Shown here: piece by piece, positions 8,728 to 17,226 of the stretch | Position numbering within the stretch: the stretch's first letter is position 1 | How the letters are laid out: every line of letters begins with the position of its first letter | Assembly: GCA_019114345.1 (NCBI GenBank) | Contig: DXFS01000008.1 | Location: forward strand, 1-53,026 | From: Candidatus Agathobaculum pullistercoris | GTDB taxonomy: Bacteria > Bacillota > Clostridia > Oscillospirales > Butyricicoccaceae | DNA length: 53,026 bases | Direction: 5' to 3' | The notes under the pieces: model-generated | Told to the model about the DNA's origin: nothing | The model's input: only the letters and a program-made list of their open reading frames with translations | Databases searched by the model: none | Position numbers and translations under genes: made by a program

Positions 8728-8897
8728 GATACCCCCTGGACACGGCCCGGGGCCGCTGGGTCGGGGTATCCCAACGCCCGGCAAAGCTGGGCGTTGGGCT
8801 GAAAATTGCCGCTTTACGGCAATTTTCTGTTTGTATGCGCGGCAAAGCCGCAAGGCGCCAAGGTTCGTAGGGCGCGACGACCCGGCGCGCCTTGCGA
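8728..8897. repeat. Cluster of four tandem hairpins (non-coding)
   Basis: The gap between metG and the DUF4177 gene holds four successive inverted repeats. They are GATACCCC...GGGGTATC (8728-8769), CCCAACGCCC...GGGCGTTGGG (about 8770-8798), GAAAATTGCC...GGCAATTTTC (about 8801-8827), and CGCAAGGCGC...GCGCCTTGCG (about 8850-8897). No open frame fits. The arms differ from one another, so this is not a tandem direct repeat. Confidence 0.7.
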
Positions 8898-8921
8898 CGT
8901 CAATAAAATGGAGGGACAGAT

Positions 8922-9128
8922 ATGGGATATCAGTATCAATATGTTCGCGTGGAATTCGGCGGCGGCGCTTTTTTCGGGAACCAAAGCGCAGAACACCGGA
9001 AGGTCATTGACCAGTATGCAGCGGACGGCTGGCGGTATGTAGGCTGGGTGCCGGTGACGTTCACAAGCCATGGCGGCGTAGAAAGTGCCGACCTCGTATT
9101 TGAAAAGCCTGCGGAGCAGGCGGAATAG
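8922..9128 (+). CDS. Small DUF4177-like protein
   Basis: This 68-residue soluble protein starts YQYQYVRVEF and contains HRKVIDQYAADGWRYVGW, the typical beta-helix-beta pattern with the DGW motif of DUF4177 proteins. The function of the family is unknown. The ATG follows GGAGGGACAG. It lies 16 bases upstream of a HAD phosphatase gene and is probably cotranscribed with it. Confidence 0.75.
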   Translation: MGYQYQYVRVEFGGGAFFGNQSAEHRKVIDQYAADGWRYVGWVPVTFTSHGGVESADLVFEKPAEQAE

Positions 9129-9144
9129 GCAAGTAAGGAGACCC

Positions 9145-9909
9145 ATGCAAAGGAAATATTTCTTTTTTGATATCGATGGCACGCTGGCGACCGGTCTGAC
9201 GACCATCATGCCGGAGAGTGCAAAGCGGTGTATTGCGCGGCTGCGGGAGAACGGCCATTTTACCGCGCTGGCAACCGGCCGTTTGCAGGCTTCCGCGGCA
9301 CAGGTCGCGGCGCGGTACGGCTTTACCCATTTTGTGGCGGACGGCGGATACAGCCTGACGCTGGACGGGAAGATCATCGAAATGCGCAGCCTGCCCGCGG
9401 CAGACTGCATTTCCCTGATCGACCGGCTGGTCCTGCAGGATATCCCGTGGGCGGTGTCGGTCGGGAACGAGCGGCTCTGCCTCACCTCGGACGAGCGTTT
9501 TTTATCGGTCGCACCGGCGGACTATTTTCCAGTCAAAGTGGACCCGCTGTTCGATTACCACGGCATGAAGCGGCTGTATAAGGTTTATATGGCCTGTACG
9601 CCGGAAAACGAGGATCAGATCGATTTCGGCGGCCTGCCGACCGTACGCTATAACCGGGATGTGCTGTTCATTGAGCCGACCGAAAAACAGCAGGGTATCC
9701 GGCGCATGCTGGATATCCTGGGAGCAGCGGACGAGGATGCCATTGTGTTCGGCGACGGCACAAACGACGTCTGCATGTTCGGACAGGGATGGTTCTCGGT
9801 TGCGATGGGAAACGCCTGCGATGCGCTCAAGGCCAAGGCGGACTACATCACTGACGCGGTTGATCAGGATGGGCTGTGGAATGCCTGTAAGCACTTCGGA
9901 TGGATCTGA
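9145..9909 (+). CDS. HAD-superfamily (Cof-type) phosphatase
   Basis: The 254-residue protein has HAD motif I FDIDGTLATG near the N-terminus, motif II around ALATGR and a late motif IV GDGTNDVCMF, with a large cap between, as in Cof/YbiV-type phosphatases of sugar phosphates or cofactors. The ATG at 9145 follows AAGGAG. The substrate cannot be told from sequence. It is followed after 15 bases by a TatD hydrolase gene. Confidence 0.88.
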   Translation: MQRKYFFFDIDGTLATGLTTIMPESAKRCIARLRENGHFTALATGRLQASAAQVAARYGFTHFVADGGYSLTLDGKIIEMRSLPAADCISLIDRLVLQDIPWAVSVGNERLCLTSDERFLSVAPADYFPVKVDPLFDYHGMKRLYKVYMACTPENEDQIDFGGLPTVRYNRDVLFIEPTEKQQGIRRMLDILGAADEDAIVFGDGTNDVCMFGQGWFSVAMGNACDALKAKADYITDAVDQDGLWNACKHFGWI

Positions 9910-9924
9910 CAAAGGAGGATGCAA

Positions 9925-10695
9925 ATGCTGTTTGATACCCATGCGCATTATGATGACGAGCGCTTTGATGCGGACCGGGACGCACTGCTGTCTTCCATGC
10001 CTGCGAACAATGTGGGGCTGATCCTCAACCCGGGCTGCGATCTGGACTCCTCGCGCAAGGCGGTCAGCTATGCACAAAAATATCCGTTTATGTATGCAGC
10101 AGCCGGCATTCATCCGGAAAATATTGATGAAAATTGGAATAATGACCTTGCGGTCATCAAAGAGCTGGCGCAGAATGAACCCAAGGTGCGGGCGATTGGG
10201 GAGATTGGCCTGGACTACTACTGGGAAAAGGACGAGCGTGCCCGTGCGCGGCAGCAGGTCGTGTTTGCGCGGCAGATGGAGCTGGCGCGCGAGTTGGGCA
10301 AGCCGGTCATTGTGCACGACCGAGACGCACACGGAGACTGCATGGAGATCACGCGCCGCTATCCCGGCGTGACCGGCGTGTACCACTGCTATGCAGGCAG
10401 TGTGGAAATGGCGCGTGAGCTGCTGGGGCTGGGATATTACCTGTCTTTTACCGGCGTGATTACGTTCAAGAATGCGCGCCGCGCGATCGAGGTGATCCGC
10501 GAGGTGCCGATCGACCGGCTGATGGTCGAGACCGATTCGCCCTATATGGCGCCCGAGCCCTACCGCGGGCGTCGCAACTCCTCGTTGTATGTCCATCGCA
10601 TGGCGGAGACGATCGCCGGGGTTAAAGGTCTGGACGCGGCAGAGGTCGAGCGTATCACGACCGAAAACGGCAAGCGGCTGTTTGGGATTTCCTGA
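9925..10695 (+). CDS. TatD-family metal-dependent hydrolase
   Basis: The protein of about 256 residues shows TatD-family metal ligands: DTHAHYDDERF at the N-terminus, GEIGLDYYW, HDRDAHGD, YHCYAGS and ETDSPYMAPEPYRG. TatD enzymes are Mg-dependent deoxyribonucleases linked to DNA repair or to D-aminoacyl-tRNA quality control. I favour the ATG at 9925, because AAAGGAGG ends 6 bases before it and abuts the other ATG at 9919. Confidence 0.92.
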   Translation: MLFDTHAHYDDERFDADRDALLSSMPANNVGLILNPGCDLDSSRKAVSYAQKYPFMYAAAGIHPENIDENWNNDLAVIKELAQNEPKVRAIGEIGLDYYWEKDERARARQQVVFARQMELARELGKPVIVHDRDAHGDCMEITRRYPGVTGVYHCYAGSVEMARELLGLGYYLSFTGVITFKNARRAIEVIREVPIDRLMVETDSPYMAPEPYRGRRNSSLYVHRMAETIAGVKGLDAAEVERITTENGKRLFGIS

Positions 10696-10714
10696 TGAAA
10701 AACAGCAATTTTGC

Positions 10715-10743
10715 TTGACAGGAACATACCGTTCCGGTATAAT
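10715..10743 (+). promoter_or_regulatory. Promoter of tRNA-Ala
   Basis: TTGACA (10715-10720) and TATAAT (10738-10743) are consensus boxes with a 17-base spacer, 37 bases before the tRNA. Confidence 0.9.
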
Positions 10744-10780
10744 ATACTCTGTCGTCAGGCAAAGCCGGACGGCGATTTCC

Positions 10781-10856
10781 GGGGGCGTAGCTCAGCTGGG
10801 AGAGCGTTTGACTGGCAGTCAAGAGGTCATGGGTTCGATCCCCACCGTCTCCACCA
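10781..10856 (+). tRNA. tRNA-Ala (GGC)
   Basis: A 76-nt cloverleaf is visible, with acceptor GGGGGCG/CGTCTCC including the G3:U70 pair that identifies alanine tRNA. The anticodon arm TTGAC-TGGCAGT-CAA carries GGC, the T-arm has GTTCGATCC, and CCA is encoded. Confidence 0.96.
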
Positions 10857-10874
10857 AGTTCATATTGGAACTGC

Positions 10875-10908
10875 AAAACACCTTTTATCGTTAGATAAAA
10901 GGTGTTTT
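10875..10908 (+). terminator. Terminator of tRNA-Ala
   Basis: The 15-base arm AAAACACCTTTTATC and its perfect complement enclose a GTTA loop, with T-rich sequence on the 3' side. Confidence 0.9.
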
Positions 10909-11020
10909 GTTTATTTTCAGAACAAATTTCTGGTTTTCTGCTTTATGCACACCGAGGCGAAAAATGGGATATACTCGTAAAAATAACTGATTTTTTCGTA
11001 TGTGGGACGATTTTGCCAAG

Positions 11021-11399
11021 CCCTCAGAACAAAAAGAAAGTTCCGGGAGTAGTCAGTTGGAGTTATGATGATGTCTTCCATTTGATAGCACAGCCTGATC
11101 CACCTTTTGAACAGCGGGGCGAATCAGTCTGACCCGGGAAAGGAGCGGCGGAAGTCCTCCATTGCCGAGTGCGCGTAGTAAACGATCTTTTTCCCGGAGA
11201 ACCGGGCTGCAAGGGCGGCCGGAAGGGAGTCCGGAAACACCGTATTGATGTGAACGATCTCCCCCTCCCGCATGGTCTGCGCCAACGGAATACCGGCTGC
11301 CGTCAAAGCCATTCGCTGATGCAGCAGGGCCTGTCCGACCCCGCTCCGGTGAACCAGCCGAAATCCGCCGGGGTAGAGATAGACCGATATGTTACGTAC
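11021..11399 (-). pseudogene. Decayed glycosyltransferase family 4 fragment
   Basis: Read on the minus strand, 11399 to about 11021 encodes the N-terminal part of a glycosyltransferase: RNISVYLYPGG, GVGQALLHQR, GEIVHINTVFPDSLPAALA and KKIVYYAHSAMEDFRRSF. An in-frame TGA at 11124-11126 is followed in the same frame by FAPLFKRWIRLCYQ and DIIITPTDYSRNFL, after which homology is lost. The expected start codon is GTA, so the start is also gone. With three lesions this is a dead gene. It lies where the second glycosyltransferase of a glycosyltransferase/TVP38 operon would be expected. Confidence 0.75.
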
Positions 11400-11408
11400 C
11401 TCCCAAAT

Positions 11409-11852
11409 TTAACAACGAAAGAAAATTGCAATGGCAAGCCAGAGAGACAGATGCTTGCGGGATTGCATCCACTGGTCGTACCGCGCCAGCTGCTCATGCC
11501 GGAATAAACAGCGTAAGACCGGACGGCCAAAATGGCGGGCGATCAGGAATGCTATCATGGAGCCTACACAAATCCCAATATAGTTAAAAAGAAACCCCAG
11601 CCAGGAGCCCAAAATCAGTACACCCGCTAAGCAGCTGATGCCGCCGGGCAGAATCGGGATCACGACCTGCACCGCCTGAAGGATCAGGAATAGTGCCGGG
11701 CCCCAGAAACCTGCTTTCTGCACAAAATCAGACATGGCCTGCTGGGATGTCAGAATGCCGCGCTGCCATGCCCAAACAGCCAGGATCGCGCAGATAATCA
11801 GTCCGAACATCGACACATAGCGCAGTATATTCTTGGTTCGCAGCTCGTTCAT
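11409..11852 (-). CDS. TVP38/TMEM64 (VTT-domain) membrane protein, C-terminally truncated
   Basis: The 147-residue product has an N-terminal transmembrane helix and the VTT-domain core: QAVQVVIPILPGGISCLAGVL preceded and followed by hydrophobic helices. Family members are usually about 200 residues or longer; this one stops just after LAIAIFFRC, where the next conserved membrane segment should begin. The ATG at 11852 overlaps the stop of the upstream glycosyltransferase (ATGA), showing translational coupling. The missing C-terminus suggests a deletion or stop that joined it to the decayed glycosyltransferase fragment. Confidence 0.75.
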   Translation of the reverse strand: MNELRTKNILRYVSMFGLIICAILAVWAWQRGILTSQQAMSDFVQKAGFWGPALFLILQAVQVVIPILPGGISCLAGVLILGSWLGFLFNYIGICVGSMIAFLIARHFGRPVLRCLFRHEQLARYDQWMQSRKHLSLWLAIAIFFRC

Positions 11853-13012
11853 GCGCTTCCCTGCACTTTCCGGAAGCGAAGATGGAGGCATTCCAGGTAG
11901 GCGGCTTCGACTGCCTGCGCAAATGTCTCAATAGAAAACCGTTGTCCCGTGACCGATGCGGATTTTCTCATGCGTTCGCGGCAGTCTGGGTGCTGCATGA
12001 AATTTTCGGCACAGGCAGCAAATTCGTGCTCGTTTGTGTACTGCCAGCCGTTTGATCCCTGTATCACTACACCATCCAAGCAGGCATCCTGCCGGCAGAG
12101 GAGCGGCAACCCGGCTCTCAGGGCTTCCATATAGGTTAGGCCCTGTGTTTCACTGGTGGATGCGCTGACAAACAAATCCCCCAGCTGATAGTAGCGTCCG
12201 ACCTGATCCGGCGGTACCATGCCGGAGAATACAACATGCCCATCCAAATGCAGCCGGTGGGACAGCTTCTCCAGATAAGCCCGGTTCGGACCATCACCCA
12301 CCAGCAGGAGTGAGACTGGAGCGCTGCGGAACAGGGACATTGCCCGGACAAGCTCTGCGCAGTTTTTTTCCTTTGCCAGTCGCCCCAAATACAGGAGAAC
12401 GATATGGTTGTCTGGAATCCCTATGCGCTCCCGCAGGCGATGTGCCTCTGCTTGGCTTGCACCTTGCGGCATCTCGATCCCTGTGGGGATTATGTACAGC
12501 GGGCGCCGCACCCCGTAGCCGCAAAGGAGGCCGGCCGTTTTTTCTGTTGGAGCAATGATGGCATCCGTGCGGCGGGAGACCCAGCGGGAAAACCGGCGGA
12601 CCACTTTTTTGCCCCATGCCTGGCTGGGAGAAAAATAGTGCGTATAATGCTCATAGACAGTGTGATAGGTGTGCAGAAGCGGGGCGTCCGCCTTTTCTGC
12701 AATATAACAGGCTGCCGGGAAAGTGCTGAACTCGCAGTTGGAATGGACAATGTCCGGCCTCCAGGAGAGTAGTTCCTTGATTATCTGTTTCTGGAGGGGA
12801 ACACCCAGCCGTGCCTTGGGGTATACCGCACCCACCCCCATGGATCTCAAATAATATACTCCGTTCTGTATATGGGAATATGAGGAGCGGGAAAGCGTGA
12901 GGATACGAACCTTGTGCCCGCGGTCCTCCAGCCCTTTGCGAAGATTTTGTACCGAAGTCACGACTCCGTTAACTGCAGGCGTGTACCAGTCGGTAGTTAG
13001 CAGTATTTTCAT
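11849..13012 (-). CDS. Glycosyltransferase family 4 (glycolipid type)
   Basis: The 387-residue protein starts MKILLTTDWYTPAVNGVVTS, typical of GT4 enzymes with a GT-B fold. It has the donor-binding half LYLGRLAKEKN...LLLVGDGP and an E-x7-E motif in SETQGLTYMEAL. The HTYHTVYEHYTHYF segment is like the diacylglycerol glucosyltransferases of Firmicutes, so membrane glycolipid synthesis is likely; this is inference. It is the first gene of a minus-strand operon with a truncated TVP38 gene and a decayed second glycosyltransferase. Length is normal and it looks intact. Confidence 0.87.
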   Translation of the reverse strand: MKILLTTDWYTPAVNGVVTSVQNLRKGLEDRGHKVRILTLSRSSYSHIQNGVYYLRSMGVGAVYPKARLGVPLQKQIIKELLSWRPDIVHSNCEFSTFPAACYIAEKADAPLLHTYHTVYEHYTHYFSPSQAWGKKVVRRFSRWVSRRTDAIIAPTEKTAGLLCGYGVRRPLYIIPTGIEMPQGASQAEAHRLRERIGIPDNHIVLLYLGRLAKEKNCAELVRAMSLFRSAPVSLLLVGDGPNRAYLEKLSHRLHLDGHVVFSGMVPPDQVGRYYQLGDLFVSASTSETQGLTYMEALRAGLPLLCRQDACLDGVVIQGSNGWQYTNEHEFAACAENFMQHPDCRERMRKSASVTGQRFSIETFAQAVEAAYLECLHLRFRKVQGSA

Positions 13013-13110
13013 AGATAGCCCCTCTTTCGATCTCCCGGGAAAACAATCCCTGTGATTTCAGTGTATTGGTTCAGTTTAAACAAAGGGAAAACGAAAGTTA
13101 AACAGAGTAT

Positions 13111-13152
13111 AAAAAGTATGGCCGGGAACCAGTTCTCAGGCCATACTTTTTT
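13111..13152. terminator. Intergenic hairpin, terminator-like
   Basis: The 13-base arms AAAAAGTATGGCC and its near-complement flank a 14-16-base loop, with T-runs on both strands. It isolates the glycosyltransferase operon from the ABC cluster. Confidence 0.65.
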
Positions 13153-13648
13153 GCACTTTAATCTGGCGGCTGAATAAATATAGCACACTTATCCTGCGGG
13201 AACAGTTTGAATACGTACTGGAGACTTGTGACGGTTTGGAACGCATATTACTGATTTTACGAGAAGGTAACGCACGCAGTTGATGGAGTAAAAATGAGCG
13301 CCGCCAACAGCGGGTTATGTACTATACGGTATCATCTGCATATCGGAAACAGATCACCACGTACTGCCAGATGAGGGCGAAAGGAGAGACGGATGGATTG
13401 CAATGCGGGACTTGCAACGAAAATCTCTAAATGTGTTGAAAATCAGCAATTGAAAAGGGGGGTTTGTACGTAAAAAATATATGTTTTTCTTTGTACAACA
13501 TTTCTCTATCGACAAAAAATCTAAATTGATAAAATATGGATATAAGAACCATTTAGCTACGTTTTTTATACAAAAAACAGTCATGGGAGGGACGACATTT
13601 TATTGGAGAACTTATGAGATGCGATGCTGTACAAGGGGGAGAACAGAT
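13153..13648. other. ~500-base region without a convincing gene
   Basis: No intact gene is seen. On the plus strand about 13190-13433, a frame interrupted by one TGA gives protein-like sequence (RILLILREG, YYTVSSAYRKQITTY) that I do not recognise; it may be a gene remnant. The part from 13460 to 13570 is strongly AT-rich and probably holds the promoter of the ABC cluster, but no clear hexamer pair stands out. Confidence 0.4.
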
Positions 13649-15202
13649 ATGATCAAACGAGCTTCGCTTTACCCGAGAAGGAAGTACAAACGAACGATTT
13701 TACTGCTGGTTTTGTTGTTTGTGCTGGCGTTCAGCCTCGCCGTTGGATTGTCAATGTGGGGCAGCGTGAACACGGTGACAGAGGATGTGCAGGATCGGCT
13801 CGGCACCGGCTTTGTCTTTAAGATGCCACCATTGGATCCGATGGATACAACCTATTACCAACCGGTACATTTGCGGGATGGAGGCCGCACTAAAGCCTAT
13901 GTTGGAGCGACGCTGGATAAGCAATTGGCCGATGAGGTTATGGGAATTGATGGTGTATCCGCCTACAACGGGGAAATGACGCAGTGGATCCATGTAGATG
14001 ATATTGAAATTTATCCTGGGGCAATGACTTTACGGACGGAAGAAGCGCTGAATGACCCGCGTCGGATCAGAACAATCGAACGTAATTATGAAAGCCAAGG
14101 CGGCTTTGAATATTATCAGACAGAAGGAACTGAGACTGTCATTTATGGAAATACCAATACTGCCCTTTATGATAAATTCCGTACCGGTGCATTTGAGTTG
14201 ATATCCGGTCGCCACATTACACCTACAGACAAGCAGAAAGTCCTGATATCGGATGAAATTGCAGAACGGAATCAACTCAATGTCGGTGATACATTCCATA
14301 TCAGCTTGTGGAACAAACATCTGGGGAAATACGATCCCTTTGACCAAGTGCTCGGAAGCTGGGAACTCGAAATCGTCGGTATATTTCATGTGAACGGATA
14401 TCAGCCGACAGGTATTTGGGTGCACGAAGATAAGATCGCCTATAACTGGCTTCTGTCAGATGAAGATACTGTGGCACAGATCAATCTGGCTTGGGATCTG
14501 GGACGCTATACCGACTATGTGCGCGATCTGCAATATGAAAACCTGACGTTCTTTGTCGCTGATGCGGATCAGCTGCAGCCAATTATGGAACAAGTGGAGC
14601 AGTTGGATGTAGCGGGGATCGGATTCTTTGAATTAGCGGCAGATGATACCATGTACAGTTCTACGATTGAACCACTGAGCGCTATCAAAACAATGGTACT
14701 GATTGCAGTTGCGGTGATTGCAATCGGCTGCTTCATCGTGCTGTGCATCGTGTTTACCATGTGGATCCGGAGCAGACGGCGTGAAATTGCAATCTACCTG
14801 TCGCTCGGTATCCGCAAGGTAGAGATCCTTGGACAGTTTATTATCGAAGCAAGCGTAGTTGCGGTTGCGGCATCGGTCATTGCGTTTGCAGTCTGCCAGC
14901 CGGTAGCGGGTGCGATCGGAAACGGGGTGCTATCTTCCGTTGTTGCGGAGGCAGCGCCCGAGGAGAAAACATATACGGAGGATGAAATCTATCAGGCAGC
15001 CATAAGTGGACAGGTATCTGAATTGTTCGCATATGACAGCGGAACCTATGCCGGGCCGGAGCACATCGACTTCCAGTTCGGGCTGGCTGAGATGCTGATC
15101 CTTGTTGCGGCGGAATTCCTGATCATCATCGCGGCAATCTGCAAGGGCGGATCGTTTATCTTCAAGTTGCAGCCGCGGCAGATCATGACAACATTAAGCT
15201 GA
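13649..15202 (+). CDS. ABC transporter permease, FtsX/MacB-like (permease 1)
   Basis: The 517-residue protein has one N-terminal transmembrane helix, a ~330-residue extracytoplasmic domain, three C-terminal helices and an extra loop of ~50 residues before the last helix. The ectodomain carries GRHITPTDKQKVLISDE, a motif shared with its three paralogues here. The middle (about 13860-14520) is AT-rich, one line at ~37% GC by hand count, against ~62% in the membrane part. The ATG at 13649 follows GGGGGAG. It pairs with permease 2; MacB-like systems export or sense peptides or lipids rather than import. Confidence 0.85.
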   Translation: MIKRASLYPRRKYKRTILLLVLLFVLAFSLAVGLSMWGSVNTVTEDVQDRLGTGFVFKMPPLDPMDTTYYQPVHLRDGGRTKAYVGATLDKQLADEVMGIDGVSAYNGEMTQWIHVDDIEIYPGAMTLRTEEALNDPRRIRTIERNYESQGGFEYYQTEGTETVIYGNTNTALYDKFRTGAFELISGRHITPTDKQKVLISDEIAERNQLNVGDTFHISLWNKHLGKYDPFDQVLGSWELEIVGIFHVNGYQPTGIWVHEDKIAYNWLLSDEDTVAQINLAWDLGRYTDYVRDLQYENLTFFVADADQLQPIMEQVEQLDVAGIGFFELAADDTMYSSTIEPLSAIKTMVLIAVAVIAIGCFIVLCIVFTMWIRSRRREIAIYLSLGIRKVEILGQFIIEASVVAVAASVIAFAVCQPVAGAIGNGVLSSVVAEAAPEEKTYTEDEIYQAAISGQVSELFAYDSGTYAGPEHIDFQFGLAEMLILVAAEFLIIIAAICKGGSFIFKLQPRQIMTTLS

Positions 15203-15219
15203 GAAAGGAGAGCGGTAAA

Positions 15220-16512
15220 ATGCCGACACATAAACGCGCGTGGCTATATGTCATCCGGAACAAAAAGCGTACGACGTTGCTGTTTATCCTGCTTGTGGCA
15301 TTGATGAGCCTATCGCTGCTGGGCCTGGCCCTGTATGCTGCCTGCGGCGATGCGGTCAAGGAACTGCGCAGAAGCATTGGTGGATATATCGCCATACAGA
15401 CTGCGGCAGAAAGTAGCCAAGACACGGACGATGCACTGTTGCAGCAAGTGCGAACGCTGGACAATATCAGCAAGTATAATGGAGTAGATCCTTACTATAT
15501 GTACACGGAAGGGCTCAAACTGACCCCTGGTTCCTACCGTGGAACAGGTATGGTCGGCGAGTTTGTGCCGAAGTTGGTCGCATGCACGGATTCTTCCCTG
15601 CATGAGCGGTTTGTCGGGGCTTCCTTTATGCTGGCCGAGGGCCGCCACATTACAGAGGGCGATCTGCACAAGGCGATGGTGTCCAAGGAACTCGCTCAGA
15701 TGAACGGATTGTCCGTAGGTGATACAATCCATGCAAGCGTGGTGGAGGGTGTGGCTGGCTGGCAGCCGGAGCAGTATGGTACTGAGGTGGATTTTGAGAT
15801 CGTCGGTGTTTACCAGATCGCACGCAACGAGCCGAGTGATCCCACAACGCCTGAGAGCGAACTGCAGGAGAATATGATCTTTACGGATATCGGTACGGCG
15901 AAGGAACTGTACGCGCTGAAATTCCCTGAGCGGCCGGCAGAAAGTTTTCAGTACAGCGCGGGGATCTTCCTTTTCTTAGACGATCCGGCGCTGATGGCGC
16001 AGACCGCCGCAGACCTGCGGGCACAGACCTATGCAGATTGGGACGGCTTCATCATCACGGAAAATGATACAAGGTATCAAAGCGCAGCAGCACCGATCCA
16101 AAAGGCAGAAACGATCAGTTTTTTCCTGTTGATTGTGCTTCTCGTGCTGAGCGTGGGTATCCTGGCGCTGGTTCTGCTGATGTGGACAAGGGAGCGGATG
16201 ACCGAAGTAGGAATACTGATCTCGCTTGGCATTCCGTCAAAAGGGATCGTGCGGCAGATCATACTGGAGAACTATATGGTTGGCTTACCAGCGTTTGCGG
16301 TATCGGCGCTGATCAGTCTTGCGTTGTCAGACACGATTGGCAAATTGATCGGCGGTATGGTGGAGGAAATGCAGCTGGCGCATTATATCGGGCCGCTGCA
16401 AATGGCAGCAGTGCTGGCAGGGGCGGCGGTTGTCATTTTGATTGCCGTGCTGTTGGCTTCTGTTTCCATTATGCGCAAAAAGCCAAAGGACATTTTGACG
16501 GACTTAAGTTAA
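15220..16512 (+). CDS. ABC transporter permease, FtsX/MacB-like (permease 2)
   Basis: The 430-residue protein has the same layout as permease 1 but lacks the extra loop before the last helix. Its N-terminus is basic (MPTHKRAWLYVIRNKKR), followed by a first helix and an ectodomain with EGRHITEGDLHKAMVSKEL and NGLSVGDTI. Three C-terminal helices include the coupling region SLGIPSKGIVRQIILENY. It starts 17 bases after permease 1 with AAAGGAG. Base composition is even, unlike permease 1. Confidence 0.85.
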   Translation: MPTHKRAWLYVIRNKKRTTLLFILLVALMSLSLLGLALYAACGDAVKELRRSIGGYIAIQTAAESSQDTDDALLQQVRTLDNISKYNGVDPYYMYTEGLKLTPGSYRGTGMVGEFVPKLVACTDSSLHERFVGASFMLAEGRHITEGDLHKAMVSKELAQMNGLSVGDTIHASVVEGVAGWQPEQYGTEVDFEIVGVYQIARNEPSDPTTPESELQENMIFTDIGTAKELYALKFPERPAESFQYSAGIFLFLDDPALMAQTAADLRAQTYADWDGFIITENDTRYQSAAAPIQKAETISFFLLIVLLVLSVGILALVLLMWTRERMTEVGILISLGIPSKGIVRQIILENYMVGLPAFAVSALISLALSDTIGKLIGGMVEEMQLAHYIGPLQMAAVLAGAAVVILIAVLLASVSIMRKKPKDILTDLS

Positions 16513-16545
16513 AAACGACACATGACAAGGATAAGGAGGATTATT

Positions 16546-17175
16546 ATGGCAGTATTATCGACAAAGGCATTGACGTATTACTATTTTGAGGACCGCAATA
16601 TTTTTGAAGGGCTGGATCTGGAATTTGAGCGGGGTAAGGTTTATGTGATTTTAGGGGCATCCGGCAGCGGTAAAACCACATTGCTTTCCCTCCTTGGCGG
16701 ACTGGATACACCCAAAAGCGGCGAAATTCTGTTTGAAGGGAAAAATATCGCGGAGATGGGCTTGGAACAGTACCGCCACAACTGTGTGTCGTTTGTATTC
16801 CAGAATTATAACCTGATCGAGTATATGACACCAAAGGAGAACGTAGAGCTGGTGGATGCCCGTGCGACGGCAGACACGCTTCATCAGGTTGGCCTGACGG
16901 ATGATGAGATCAACCGAAATGTACTTAAGCTGTCCGGCGGGCAGCAGCAGCGCGTAGCAATTGCACGGGCGCTGTCGTCGCCCGCTCCGGTGATCCTGGC
17001 AGATGAGCCGACCGGAAACCTGGACGAGGACACGGCGCACGACGTGACCGAACTGCTCGTCGAGCGCGCGCGGTCGTTGGACAAATGCGTGATTATCGTC
17101 AGCCACTCCAACGAGGTCGCTGCAGCCGGGAATGTGATCCTGCGCTTTTCTCACGGGGAAATTACGGTGGAATAA
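16546..17175 (+). CDS. ABC transporter ATP-binding protein (LolD/MacB class)
   Basis: The 209-residue ATPase has Walker A GASGSGKT at residues 37-44, signature LSGGQQQR at 129-136, Walker B VILADEP with D153 and E154, and the switch histidine at 187. It belongs to the class that drives FtsX-fold permeases through mechanotransmission. The ATG at 16546 follows AAGGAGG. It is the only ATPase gene in the cluster and lies between two permease pairs, so it probably powers both. Confidence 0.92.
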   Translation: MAVLSTKALTYYYFEDRNIFEGLDLEFERGKVYVILGASGSGKTTLLSLLGGLDTPKSGEILFEGKNIAEMGLEQYRHNCVSFVFQNYNLIEYMTPKENVELVDARATADTLHQVGLTDDEINRNVLKLSGGQQQRVAIARALSSPAPVILADEPTGNLDEDTAHDVTELLVERARSLDKCVIIVSHSNEVAAAGNVILRFSHGEITVE

Positions 17176-17226
17176 CAAGCGCCGGCAAATGGGACAGAAT
17201 GAGCTTTGTTAGGGGAGGGATTCATC

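Noticed and set aside
13354..13584. Small minus-strand frame in the AT-rich gap before the ABC cluster
   Set aside because: There is no ribosome binding site and the composition matches AT-rich non-coding DNA. It also overlaps the likely promoter region.
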